Below, in pieces: positions 54,055 to 63,696 of a stretch of DNA of 64,000 nucleotides. How positions within the stretch are numbered: position 1 is the stretch's first letter; every line of letters begins with the position of its first letter. Made by a program: the position numbers and the translations under genes. This stretch comes from Mesorhizobium sp. M1B.F.Ca.ET.045.04.1.1 (lineage in GTDB: Bacteria > Pseudomonadota > Alphaproteobacteria > Rhizobiales > Rhizobiaceae), in the NCBI RefSeq assembly GCF_003952465.1, contig NZ_CP034448.1, positions 6,363,001 through 6,427,000 of the forward strand, written 5' to 3'. The notes below the pieces were generated by a model. That model did not search any database. It worked only from the letters and a program-made list of their open reading frames with translations, and was not told the DNA's origin.

Positions 54055-55482
54055 TCAACTTTCCAAGATTTGAGCTCGGCCGAGGGCGAGGCCCCAACCC
54101 AGCAATTCGTCCGCGCGGGATTGCGCTTCCGCTTCGACGTAGCACCGCAATTCGGGAGCATTGCCCGACGCGCGGAAGTGCACAACTTCTGCGTTGCGGG
54201 CGGTGATACGCACACCGTCACGGTTGTCAATATTCGCGACGCCGCCGAGAACCGCGAAGCTTTTGTCGGCATAGGCCGCGTCAGTTGCCAGCTTGCCGAG
54301 AAAGGACGCGCTGTTCTCGCTCGGCACGCCTTCGAGCCGACCGCTTGCGCCGGCAAGAAAGCGAAAGTCGGCCGCGATCCGAGCGAGCGGGCGGCCGGTC
54401 GTCGCAATCGCCGAAAGAGCGCACAGAATCGGCAATAGCGAATCCCGCGTTCGCAAGGCCGGAAGGCTGCGCCCGTCCTTCTCGACGGTCGAACCCAGGA
54501 GAACGCCGCCATTCGCCTCGAACCCGACGACACGTCTTGCGCCCTCGGCGAGAGCTGTGCCGATACCTTCAATGACGTAGGGCGACCCTACGCGCGTGCG
54601 AAGAACCCTTGCGAAATGCCCGCAATGTTCCAGGGCCGAATTGGACGTGACCGGTGTGACGACGCAGTCGGCGCCCAGGACATTTGCAGTGATTGCGCCG
54701 ACCAGATCGCCGCGTACGAAAATGCCGTCGTTGTCCGCAATGAGCGGCCTGTCGCTGTCGCCATCCGTTGACACGATCGCGTCGAACCGCTCTGCCGCGG
54801 CCCAGTCCTTGAGTAGCGCCACATCCTCCGGCCTGAGCGCTTCGGTGTCGACCGGAATGAAATGGTCGGCCCTGCCCAGAGGTATCGTTTCGGCCCCAAG
54901 CCCGCGAAGAATGTCGACAATGATGTCTCTCGCCACGGACGAATGCTGGTAGACGCCGACGCGCAGCCCAGAAAGGCTGCCCTTCTCAAAGAAGCCAAGA
55001 AACCGTTCGGCGTAGCGGCGCGACGGCTCGGCGCCCAACCGTGCGGGTTCAACCGGCGAGCGTGGGGGGACCGTATCCTTCATGCCCGCGTGGATTTGGA
55101 CAATGTCGCCCTCATCGCGCTTGTCGATCTCGCCGTCCGCCCGGTAGAATTTGAGCCCGTTTCTGTCTTCGGGAATGTGACTGCCGGTGACCATGATTGC
55201 CGGCGCATTCTCGCTGTTGGCATAAAGCGCGAGCGCAGGCGTAGGCAACGCTCCGCAGTCGACCGGCACCAGCCCGGCCCCGGCTACCGCCGCATGAACA
55301 AGCTGCGCGATCTCGGGGCTGGAGGCGCGAAGATCACGCCCGACATAGACCTTCGAGCCTTCCTTCAACGAGCCCCGATCCTGGAGCATGCGCACGAAAG
55401 CGGCTGTGTAGATAAATGCCGGCGGCCCCCGAAGCTCGCTGACGAGACCGCGCAGTCCACTGGTGCCGAACTTCAAAGTCAC
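54055..55482 (-). CDS. manB: phosphomannomutase
   Basis: A 475-residue phosphohexomutase turning mannose-6-phosphate into mannose-1-phosphate. MTLKFGTSGLRGLVSELRG is the start, from GTG 55482 behind AAAGGA (the frame is open to 55530). The phosphoserine loop is the variant MVTGSHIPEDRNGLKFYRAD, the metal loop STDGDSDRPLIADNDG, the sugar-binding loop FEANGGVLLGS, and the C-terminal phosphate loop FRASGNAPELRCYVEAEA. First gene of the 15-kb minus-strand polysaccharide operon. The TGSHIP variant of TASHNP is known in several LPS-locus phosphomannomutases. Confidence 0.93.
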   Translation of the reverse strand: MTLKFGTSGLRGLVSELRGPPAFIYTAAFVRMLQDRGSLKEGSKVYVGRDLRASSPEIAQLVHAAVAGAGLVPVDCGALPTPALALYANSENAPAIMVTGSHIPEDRNGLKFYRADGEIDKRDEGDIVQIHAGMKDTVPPRSPVEPARLGAEPSRRYAERFLGFFEKGSLSGLRVGVYQHSSVARDIIVDILRGLGAETIPLGRADHFIPVDTEALRPEDVALLKDWAAAERFDAIVSTDGDSDRPLIADNDGIFVRGDLVGAITANVLGADCVVTPVTSNSALEHCGHFARVLRTRVGSPYVIEGIGTALAEGARRVVGFEANGGVLLGSTVEKDGRSLPALRTRDSLLPILCALSAIATTGRPLARIAADFRFLAGASGRLEGVPSENSASFLGKLATDAAYADKSFAVLGGVANIDNRDGVRITARNAEVVHFRASGNAPELRCYVEAEAQSRADELLGWGLALGRAQILES

Positions 55483-55861
55483 GCTTGGCCATCCTTTCCG
55501 GAGAAAGTCGGCCCGGCGCAAGTCAGGCAAACCGACATCACTTTACACAGCCTGCGGCAGCGTGGCGCGTGCGTGGAGCATCGAACAACGCGTCCCTACA
55601 GAGCAAAGCCACTTAAGCGGCTGGCTGAGTATTTCGTTAGATTTCTCTAATACTACCGGACAAAGGAGCGTTCCTCTGTCTCCAGCAAGGATAGTTCCTT
55701 TCAAGAAGGTCTCCTTGAGTTGCCGAACCCCCCGGCCCCGCAAGCTGCCCGTGCTTAGGTTTCGCGAACTGGCTTGTCAATCTCCGGCTGAACCAGCGCA
55801 CAGCCGTCCCGCTGGTTTCGGCCAGATGGCGGGCACCGAAGCGTCAACACCGTCCAAACAA
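55483..55861. other. Spacer between manB and bioY terminator
   Basis: About 380 bases without a supported gene. It must hold the promoter of the manB operon, but no clear -35/-10 pair was found; an AT-rich stretch lies near 55620-55655. No repeat or riboswitch recognised. Confidence 0.5.
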
Positions 55862-55887
55862 AAAGCCGGCGGGTGAGCGCCGGCTTT
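55862..55887 (-). terminator. Rho-independent terminator after bioY
   Basis: Arms AAAGCCGGC (55862-55870) and GCCGGCTTT (55879-55887); on the minus strand the stem is followed by TTTTTGTTTGG. It lies 25 bases after the bioY stop. Confidence 0.8.
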
Positions 55888-55911
55888 GCTGGTTCCGTTC
55901 GAGCGGATTTT

Positions 55912-56505
55912 TCAGGGCCGCTTCGGCAGCAGCGCCCAGACGGCCGGCACCAGGCTGGCGGCCAAAGCCACCTTGATCAGATCGCCGGCGATGAAGGGCG
56001 CGACACCGAACTGCCAAGACTTTTCCGGTCCGATGAGGACCGCAAGCCAGGCAAAGCCCATCGCCATCATGACGATCTCGGCGGCGAGCATGGCGCCGAA
56101 CAGCTTCACCGGATGACGGTCCCAGCCGCGATCGGCGGCCCAGCCGGCGATCGCCGCCATCACCACGAAGCCGGCGAGATAGCCGCCGGTGGAGCCCAGC
56201 ATGTAAGCGATGCCGACGCCCTTCTCCGGCGTGCCCTGGAAGACCGGCAAACCAAAAGCACCTTCGGCGAGGTAGAGAAGGAGCGTCGCGACGGCGAGGC
56301 GCATGCCGAAGGCCGAGGCGATCAGCAGGACGGCAAGCGTCTGCAGCGAGATGTCGACCGGGCCGAGCACCACTTTCGTCTTCGCCGACAGCGTGAGGAG
56401 CAGAGTTCCGACAAGCGCCAGAAAGAGCTGCGTGGCGAGCCGGGCCGCGCCCTGGTCGGGCAGAGCGAGAGAAACGAGCGGACGCATCGTGGTTGCAGTT
56501 GCCAT
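55912..56505 (-). CDS. bioY: biotin transporter BioY
   Basis: A 197-residue S-component of an ECF-type biotin importer with about six hydrophobic segments. Family motifs: GPVDISLQTLAVLLIASAFG, LYLAEGAFGLPVF, GSTGGYLAGFVVMAAIAGWA and a Trp/Pro-rich end. BioM and BioN are not in the window; in rhizobia bioY can work with distant bioMN or alone. It is a single gene with its own terminator and with a RIME-like element upstream. Confidence 0.94.
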   Translation of the reverse strand: MATATTMRPLVSLALPDQGAARLATQLFLALVGTLLLTLSAKTKVVLGPVDISLQTLAVLLIASAFGMRLAVATLLLYLAEGAFGLPVFQGTPEKGVGIAYMLGSTGGYLAGFVVMAAIAGWAADRGWDRHPVKLFGAMLAAEIVMMAMGFAWLAVLIGPEKSWQFGVAPFIAGDLIKVALAASLVPAVWALLPKRP

Positions 56506-56540
56506 GGTCTTCCCCGTTGTGGCTGATTTGCTGACTTTGA

Positions 56541-56640
56541 AGCGCGTCGCGGAGAAACGGATTCAGGCGACGCGCTTAAAAATTTTATCTTGATGCATGT
56601 CGTTCTCCCAAAACCGCTGCGCACTTTTGGGCGACATGCA
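56541..56640. repeat. Full two-palindrome RIME-like element
   Basis: First palindrome AGCGCGTCGC (56541-56550) with GCGACGCGCT (56567-56576); second from TGCATGTCG at 56594 to CGACATGCA at 56640 with inner CCCAAAA / TTTTGGG. About 100 bases, between the divergent bioY and MBL-fold genes. This matches my recollection of RIME1 (about 108 bases, two palindromes). Confidence 0.85.
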
Positions 56641-56708
56641 TTGATTTTCCTATATTGGCTTCCGGAGGATGCGGCAATCATTTTGCCGCACGAGCAGCAG
56701 GACCCGGC

Positions 56709-57617
56709 ATGGCACTTGAATTCGACACACGCTTCGATCCCGCCTATGGCCAGTCGGTCACGGTGGCGCCCGACGTTCTGCGCATCACCGCCAGAAATCC
56801 AAGCCCGTTCACCTTCCACGGCACCAACAGCTATCTCGTCGGCCGCGACACGCTTGCCGTGATCGATCCGGGGCCGGATGGTGATGCGCATCTCGAAACG
56901 CTGCTCACGGCGATCGGCGGCAGGCCAGTCAGCCACATCTTCGTCAGCCATACCCATCGCGACCATTCGCCGCTCGCGGCGCGGCTGAAAGAGCGCACCG
57001 GCGCCACCGTGCTCGCCGAAGGTCCGCACCGGCCGGCGCGGCCGCTGCGCATCGGCGAGGTCAACCCGCTCGACGCCAGCGCCGACCTCGGCTTCGCGCC
57101 CGATGTCGCGCTGGCCGACGGCAGCCTTATCCATGGCGACGGCTGGACGATCCGAACGGTGCTGACGCCAGGCCATACCGCCAACCACGCGGCCTTTGCG
57201 CTCGAAGGGACCGGCGTCCTGTTTTCGGCCGACCATGTCATGACCTGGGCAACCTCCATCGTCGCGCCGCCGGACGGCGCTATGGCCGACTATATGAAGT
57301 CGCTCGACAGGCTGATCGAGCGCGGCGACCGTTTGCTGTTGCCCGGCCATGGCGGGCCGGTCACCGCGCCGCGAAAGTTCATGCGCGGGCTGAAGACGCA
57401 TCGCAAGATGCGCGAGCGGGCGATCCTGGAGCGCATCCGCAGCGGCGATCGGAGGATTCAAGATATGGTCGCGGCGATCTATCGCGACACCGATCCGCGG
57501 CTGCACGGCGCCGCCGGCCTCTCGGTGCTTGCCCATCTCGAGGACCTGGTGGCCCGCGGCCTCGTCGCCACCGAAGGCGATCCGGCGATCGACGGCATCT
57601 TCAGCCCTGCCGGTTAA
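56709..57617 (+). CDS. MBL-fold metallohydrolase
   Basis: A 302-residue metallo-beta-lactamase-fold hydrolase. The metal-binding motif is HIFVSHTHRDHSPLA (HxHxDH), with further ligands in LTPGHTANHAAF and FSADHVMTW and a late LLPGHGGPV. After about residue 220 it has a winged-helix-like tail, the arrangement of LACTB2/ribonuclease Z-like hydrolases. Start ATG at 56709 (MALEFDTRFDPAYG). The substrate is unknown. It converges on the DUF1499 gene with no gap. Confidence 0.88.
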   Translation: MALEFDTRFDPAYGQSVTVAPDVLRITARNPSPFTFHGTNSYLVGRDTLAVIDPGPDGDAHLETLLTAIGGRPVSHIFVSHTHRDHSPLAARLKERTGATVLAEGPHRPARPLRIGEVNPLDASADLGFAPDVALADGSLIHGDGWTIRTVLTPGHTANHAAFALEGTGVLFSADHVMTWATSIVAPPDGAMADYMKSLDRLIERGDRLLLPGHGGPVTAPRKFMRGLKTHRKMRERAILERIRSGDRRIQDMVAAIYRDTDPRLHGAAGLSVLAHLEDLVARGLVATEGDPAIDGIFSPAG

Positions 57618-58406
57618 TCACTCGGCCGGCGCCGCGCCGACCTGGCCGGCGACCTCCTGGTCGAGCTCACCGAGGAAATCGGTGATGCGGGCGGCATTGT
57701 CGCCGAGGTCGTAGCGGCCGTAGCGCGAAGCCGAGCGCATGTCGACGATGACCTGCTCGCCGTCGTCGGCGACGCGGATGGCGACGTCGGCCGGCAGCCC
57801 GAGCACAAAGCCCCGCGCGACCGCGTTGATCGTCGCCTGGTTCTGCCCGCTGATATCGGGATAGGGCGCGGTCAGCTGCCAGTCGCGCCGGTCGAGCACG
57901 GTCTCGACCGCATCGACCACGGTTTCGAAGGGCAGGTTGTAGCTGCGCCCGGTGACCAGCGGATAGGCCTCCGCCTGCAAGGCCTGCTCGCCGGGGGTCG
58001 GCGGCGACAGCGCGTTCATGTCACCCGTCCGGTCACCGGCGTCGAGCACCGGCGGGTCGTCGAGGTCTGTCGAGATGTCGCGCAGCGGCGGATAGATCGT
58101 CGCCCAGTAGGCGGCGATGCCGAAAGGGGCAAGCACCAGCAGCGCCAGCAGCGCGCCGATGCTAAGATCGCGGCCGCCGCGATCGCCGAAATTCCACAGT
58201 TTCGACAGGGCAAGCCCGGCGAGCAGCAGCGCGAGCGCCGCAAGCAGCGCGACGAGCGCCAGCACCCACAGGAAAGGCGGCGTGTCGACAAGGTCGAGCC
58301 GGTAGCCGGCAAGGACGGTCAGCAAAAGGACGAGCGAGAATGCCCCGATCCGCCGCGACCAGCCGGCCGCGCTCGACGTCTGCCGTTCAGGAATTGTAGC
58401 CATCAT
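57618..58406 (-). CDS. DUF1499 membrane protein
   Basis: About 262 residues with three hydrophobic segments near the N-terminus (residues about 20-125; LVLLLTVLAGYRLDLV, LVALLAALALLLAGLAL, LLALLVLAPFGIAAYW), then a DUF1499 domain (NLPFETVVDAVETVLDRRDW; FVLGLPADVAIRV; RSASRYGRYDLGDNAARI). No reaction is known for the family. ATG at 58406 or 58403 preferred over 58418. It ends directly next to the MBL-fold gene on the other strand. Confidence 0.8.
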   Translation of the reverse strand: MMATIPERQTSSAAGWSRRIGAFSLVLLLTVLAGYRLDLVDTPPFLWVLALVALLAALALLLAGLALSKLWNFGDRGGRDLSIGALLALLVLAPFGIAAYWATIYPPLRDISTDLDDPPVLDAGDRTGDMNALSPPTPGEQALQAEAYPLVTGRSYNLPFETVVDAVETVLDRRDWQLTAPYPDISGQNQATINAVARGFVLGLPADVAIRVADDGEQVIVDMRSASRYGRYDLGDNAARITDFLGELDQEVAGQVGAAPAE

Positions 58407-58482
58407 CTGCCGTATCACCCCAACCCGCGCCGAGAGTTAGCGCAGTTCAGCGTTCGGTGGAATCGCCGATTGAATATATTCC

Positions 58483-60111
<1,629 letters not shown>

Positions 60112-60304
60112 CTCGGCTCCTCCCCTTTCGCGCTTTCGCGTCATTGTTTCACGCATTGTGGAATGATCCGGCGGATTGTCCAGCCACCATAAGTCCAAGG
60201 CGGTGTTTGGATCGAACGAACCGTGAAACCCGCCATAATCCGGCCATCGTCGGCGTTAAGTTTCATTAATGGGCTGGGTGAGATTGGCGGATGGAGAGGT
60301 TCGC

Positions 60305-60661
60305 ATGGACGCGCAGCTCGACGACAAAGCCCTCGAAAGCACGCTTGCCGAAAGTCTGGACGATCTGACGCCGGACTCCAAAACCGTTTCCGACGACGAG
60401 TTTGCCGAAGTCGTCGGCGGCGCTCTGGAGGCCGTCGGCGGAACGCTGTTGTTCAGAATGTGCGTCGAGAATGAAGGCGAGGCCCAGCATGTCGCGGCCG
60501 CATGCGTCGGCGACGGCGGCAACCGCCAGTTCCTGCTGCTGACGCTGCCGACCACAGGCGGCGCGCTGAAGGTCGAGACAGCGGCCAGAAGCACCAATCC
60601 GGTCGCCGGCATCGCCGCTGCCTATGCGGGCCTCATGGACGCGTTCAAGGCCGCTGCCTGA
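60305..60661 (+). CDS. Small hypothetical protein
   Basis: About 118 residues from the ATG at 60305 (MDAQLDDKALESTLAES), behind GGAGAGG; the frame extends to 60269. The first 40 residues are acidic (DDKALESTLAESLDDLTPDS), the rest mixed with a Gly/Ala-rich end (NPVAGIAAAYAGLMDAFKAA). No signal peptide, membrane helix or motif that I recognise. Codon use looks native. Confidence 0.6.
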   Translation: MDAQLDDKALESTLAESLDDLTPDSKTVSDDEFAEVVGGALEAVGGTLLFRMCVENEGEAQHVAAACVGDGGNRQFLLLTLPTTGGALKVETAARSTNPVAGIAAAYAGLMDAFKAAA

Positions 60662-60774
60662 CCGCCAGCATCGGTTGGAACATTATTTCGTCCGGGGCGC
60701 GATTTCGCGCCATGGCTCGGTCTTGCGCGAGGCGCTCATCCGCCACATCTTATGGTAGAGTAAGGAGAACCGTC

Positions 60775-61164
60775 ATGGACAAGCGCGCCAACCCCGCCCC
60801 CGGCTTTCAACGCAATCCAGACAAGGTGATGACGATCGAACCTTACCGCGGCGCCGTCACGGTGCGCGCCGGCGATGTCGTCGTCGCCAGGTCGACCCGC
60901 GCCAGGCTATTGTCGGAACCACCCTACCCGGCGGTTTTCTACATTCCCTTCGACGACATCGATTTCACCAAACTCGCCAGGACCGATCATTCGACGCATT
61001 GTCCCTACAAGGGCGATGCGAGCTACTGGAGTGTCCTGACGGCCGGCGAAAGCGGCAAGGACGCGATGTGGGCCTATGAGCAGCCGTTTGACGAAACGCT
61101 CGAGATCCGCGATCACGGCGCGTTCTACACGAGCAAGGTGACGGTCGAAGCCGTGGCGGATTGA
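60775..61164 (+). CDS. DUF427 family protein
   Basis: A 129-residue protein with the DUF427 pattern: RVAVGD-like strand (GDVVVARSTRARLLSEPPYP), then VFYIPFDDIDF, the conserved THCPYKGDASYWSV and a C-terminal acidic/aromatic WAYEQPFDETLEIRDHGAFY. The Cys/Tyr/Lys segment is the conserved site of the family, whose reaction is not established. The ATG at 60775 follows AAGGAGAA. Confidence 0.85.
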   Translation: MDKRANPAPGFQRNPDKVMTIEPYRGAVTVRAGDVVVARSTRARLLSEPPYPAVFYIPFDDIDFTKLARTDHSTHCPYKGDASYWSVLTAGESGKDAMWAYEQPFDETLEIRDHGAFYTSKVTVEAVAD

Positions 61165-61474
61165 GCGACAGCGGCGGGAGCCACAGCAGACATCCGGGAT
61201 TAGCCGAAGCCTCCCAGCGTCGTCATCCCAGGGCGTAGCAGGAGCGAAGCTCCGTCGCGGAGACCCTGGGATCCATGCCGTTACCTGGATCGTAGAGTGC
61301 AGCGGAGCAGAATTCTGAACCGCTGCGGCGCGTCGAAGTCACGGAATGGATCCTCGGGTCTGCCCGCCGCCGTCCGCTCGCATCGTGTTCGCCTCGAAGA
61401 CGAAGCGATGGGCGTCTCGGCCAATTTCCGAAGTTTAGGACATGCCTACAACTCTAGGCTTCTCCGCCAGAGAA
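61165..61474. other. Spacer with an inverted-repeat element
   Basis: About 310 bases between two converging genes. It contains a hairpin-forming repeat, arms ATCCCAGGG (61225-61233) and CCCTGGGAT (61264-61272), with text like GGAGCGAAGCTCC between them, and a later GGATCC-rich stretch resembling common rhizobial intergenic repeats. No gene supported. Confidence 0.6.
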
Positions 61475-62215
61475 TTAATCCGTGGTGCCGTCGTTACCGA
61501 CGTCCTCAGCATCGTCCAGGCGAACGAAGGTCATGCCCTTCTGCTTCAGGGCAAGCAGGCCCTGGATGACGCCTTCACCCGCCGCATGGGTCGGCTGGTT
61601 GATGTGAGCGATGATGACGTCGCCATCCTTGGCGGCGGCGATGCGCCGCGCGGTTTCCTTGGCGCCGAGCAGCGAGCCGCCGTCGCCGTTGACGGAAAAG
61701 CCGGCGATCTTGAAGCCCAACTTGCGGATCATGGCGATCGCCGACGGGCTGTATTCGGCGGTGGCGCCGCGAAACCATTTCGGCGCCGGGCCGCCGGCGC
61801 TGGCGAGGGCTGCGGCGCCGGACTCGACCTCGGCCTGGACGGCATCGGGGCTGCCGGCGCTGCTGATGCCGTAGATCTTGCGCGGCGTGTCGACCGCCGG
61901 GATATGGCGGCCGCCGTGATTTTCGAGTTCGAACAGGTCCGGATGCGCGCGCAGGATCTCGACAGCGGCGGCGTTGCGCTTCAGCCAGATGCCGGTGACG
62001 AAGATGGTCGCGGGGATGCTATTCTCGACCAGCGCCGAGAGAATGCGCGTATCGGTCTTGCCGCCACAGGCGTCCAGCGTGAGCGCTACGCGCCCGCCGC
62101 CCCGTTGCAGCTTCAGATGCAATGTCGGCTCGACCAGCGCCGCGGCATTGCCAACTGAGACCAGCGCGAACGACAAAGCGAGCGCGCAAAGAGATTTCCG
62201 AAACAAATACGTCAT
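61475..62215 (-). CDS. secreted polysaccharide deacetylase-like protein
   Basis: About 246 residues. ATG at 62215 gives a signal peptide (MTYLFRKSLCALALSFALVS, cleavage near GNAAALV). The NodB-homology domain follows: RVALTLDACGGKTDTRILSA corresponds to motif 1, ELENHGGRHIPAVD to the metal-binding HxxxH motif 2, and WFRGATAEYSP to motif 3. In motif 1 the usual TFDDG is TLDAC: the catalytic Asp is kept but the metal-ligand Asp is Ala. This is seen in a divergent subgroup, so activity on N-acetyl groups should not be assumed. Confidence 0.85.
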   Translation of the reverse strand: MTYLFRKSLCALALSFALVSVGNAAALVEPTLHLKLQRGGGRVALTLDACGGKTDTRILSALVENSIPATIFVTGIWLKRNAAAVEILRAHPDLFELENHGGRHIPAVDTPRKIYGISSAGSPDAVQAEVESGAAALASAGGPAPKWFRGATAEYSPSAIAMIRKLGFKIAGFSVNGDGGSLLGAKETARRIAAAKDGDVIIAHINQPTHAAGEGVIQGLLALKQKGMTFVRLDDAEDVGNDGTTD

Positions 62216-62369
62216 TATTTCCAAGCCCCGCATGTCGAGCCACTCAGCCGCAAGCTGGCGTCAACAAGACCCGCATCTAGGCGAAAATCGGGACGGCTCG
62301 CACCCGAAAAGCAAGCACGCGACAATTTGCGTGGGCCGGCTGTTTTTAAGTATGTCGCTGCGATGCATT

Positions 62370-62471
62370 AAAGCGCGTCGCGCCGAAACGGATTCAGGCG
62401 ACGCGCTTTAAGTCTTTGTTTTTATGCATGTCGTTTTCGCAAAACCGCTGCGCACTTTTGCACGACATGCG
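62370..62471. repeat. Full two-palindrome RIME-like element at the GT9 gene end
   Basis: First palindrome AAAGCGCGTCG (62370-62380) with CGACGCGCTTT (62399-62409); second from ATGCATGTCG (62424) to CGACATGCG (62463-62471), inner CGCAAAA / TTTTGCAC. The TTA directly after it (62472-62474) is the stop codon of the minus-strand GT9 gene. Confidence 0.85.
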
Positions 62472-63575
62472 TTAGACTGCCTGCTCCAGCGCCATCTCGG
62501 TCCGCGCCAGAAGTTCCCGCACCGCATCGACCACGCAATCCACGTCCAGGCGCCACACACAGCATGCCTTGCTCGGATCGATGCGCCGGCACAAGTCGCC
62601 ACCGACGCAATCGCAAGGCATCGGCGGGCGCAACGAGATGCTGGGAACGCCGACGGGCCCCCACTGAACCGGATCGGTCAGGCCGAACAGGCCGACGACG
62701 GGAGTGCCGGCCGCCGCCGCCATATGCATCGGGCCGCTCTCATTGCCGACGAACAACCTGGCCTCCTTGAGCAGCGCCAACAGCGTTTCGAGCGGGAGCG
62801 CGCCGACCAGATTGACGACCGGCGTTTTCGCGGCCGCCATGATCTTGTCCGTCGCCTCGTTTTCGTCGGGACCGCCGACCAGAACGGCGTCCAGACCGGT
62901 TTCCATCGATATCCGGTCGATCGTGGCGGCAAAGCGCTCGGGCTGCCAGCGGCGCCCGGGGAAGCTTGCTCCGGCATGCACCGCCACGAAGCCATGGGGC
63001 CGCAGACGATATTTGCCCAGCACAGCGAGGACCCGGGTCGTTTCGAGGGGCAGCGGGCGGATGGCCGGCGCCCTGACCCGCAGGTCCACGCCAAGCGCCT
63101 CGAGCGGCGACAGATAACGGTGGAGATAGTGCCGCTCGCCGAAAGCGTAGGGCCTCATCCTGACATTGGCAGGCTGGCGTTCATACCAGCGCATGCGCCG
63201 TTCCGTCGGGTGGTAACCCAGCCGGACCGGGGCATCGACCAAGCCGGAAAGGATCCGCGAGGTTTTCGAGTCGGTTATGTCGATGGCCATGTCGAAGCGC
63301 TGTTGCCGCAACTCGCGCACCATCCGGAACAGCTCGCGCCCGCGCTGCAGCGGCGTGCCGCGCATCATGGCACGGCGGAAGGTGACGACTTCGGCCGCGA
63401 TGCCGTGCGCCGTGAGGAAGCCGGCGAAGCGCGCCTCACAGAGGAAGACGATGCTGACGCCTGGATATTCGAGCTGCAGGTTCTTGGCCAATGCCGAGGC
63501 GAGCACGATGTCGCCGACGAATTTGGTCTGCAGGATCAGGATCGACCGGAAAGAGGTGGGGGAAATCTGCAGCAT
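62472..63575 (-). CDS. GT9 glycosyltransferase (heptosyltransferase family)
   Basis: A 367-residue GT9 protein from ATG 63575 (MLQISPTSFRSILILQTKFV). ILQTKFVGDIVLASALAKNL matches the N-terminal motif of RfaC/RfaF-type transferases; the C-terminal donor half has VAVHAGASFPGRRWQPERFA and LFVGNESGPMHMAAAAGTPV followed by GLFGLTDPVQWGP. The protein ends with a segment holding several Cys (CDCVGGDLC, CC, DC), an unusual but known feature of some GT9 members. An LPS core sugar transfer is likely; the sugar need not be heptose, as many rhizobial cores lack it. The stop codon comes from the edge of the RIME-like repeat. Confidence 0.88.
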   Translation of the reverse strand: MLQISPTSFRSILILQTKFVGDIVLASALAKNLQLEYPGVSIVFLCEARFAGFLTAHGIAAEVVTFRRAMMRGTPLQRGRELFRMVRELRQQRFDMAIDITDSKTSRILSGLVDAPVRLGYHPTERRMRWYERQPANVRMRPYAFGERHYLHRYLSPLEALGVDLRVRAPAIRPLPLETTRVLAVLGKYRLRPHGFVAVHAGASFPGRRWQPERFAATIDRISMETGLDAVLVGGPDENEATDKIMAAAKTPVVNLVGALPLETLLALLKEARLFVGNESGPMHMAAAAGTPVVGLFGLTDPVQWGPVGVPSISLRPPMPCDCVGGDLCRRIDPSKACCVWRLDVDCVVDAVRELLARTEMALEQAV

Positions 63576-63696
63576 CTGTTTCTGGCACCAAGGAATTCGG
63601 AACCAGAAACTGCCGGGCAACGATGTCGGGATTGGGAACCGTCACGCGCACGTTCGCGTGAGTTTCCATACAAAATCGTAAGGTGTCGCGCGCCGC

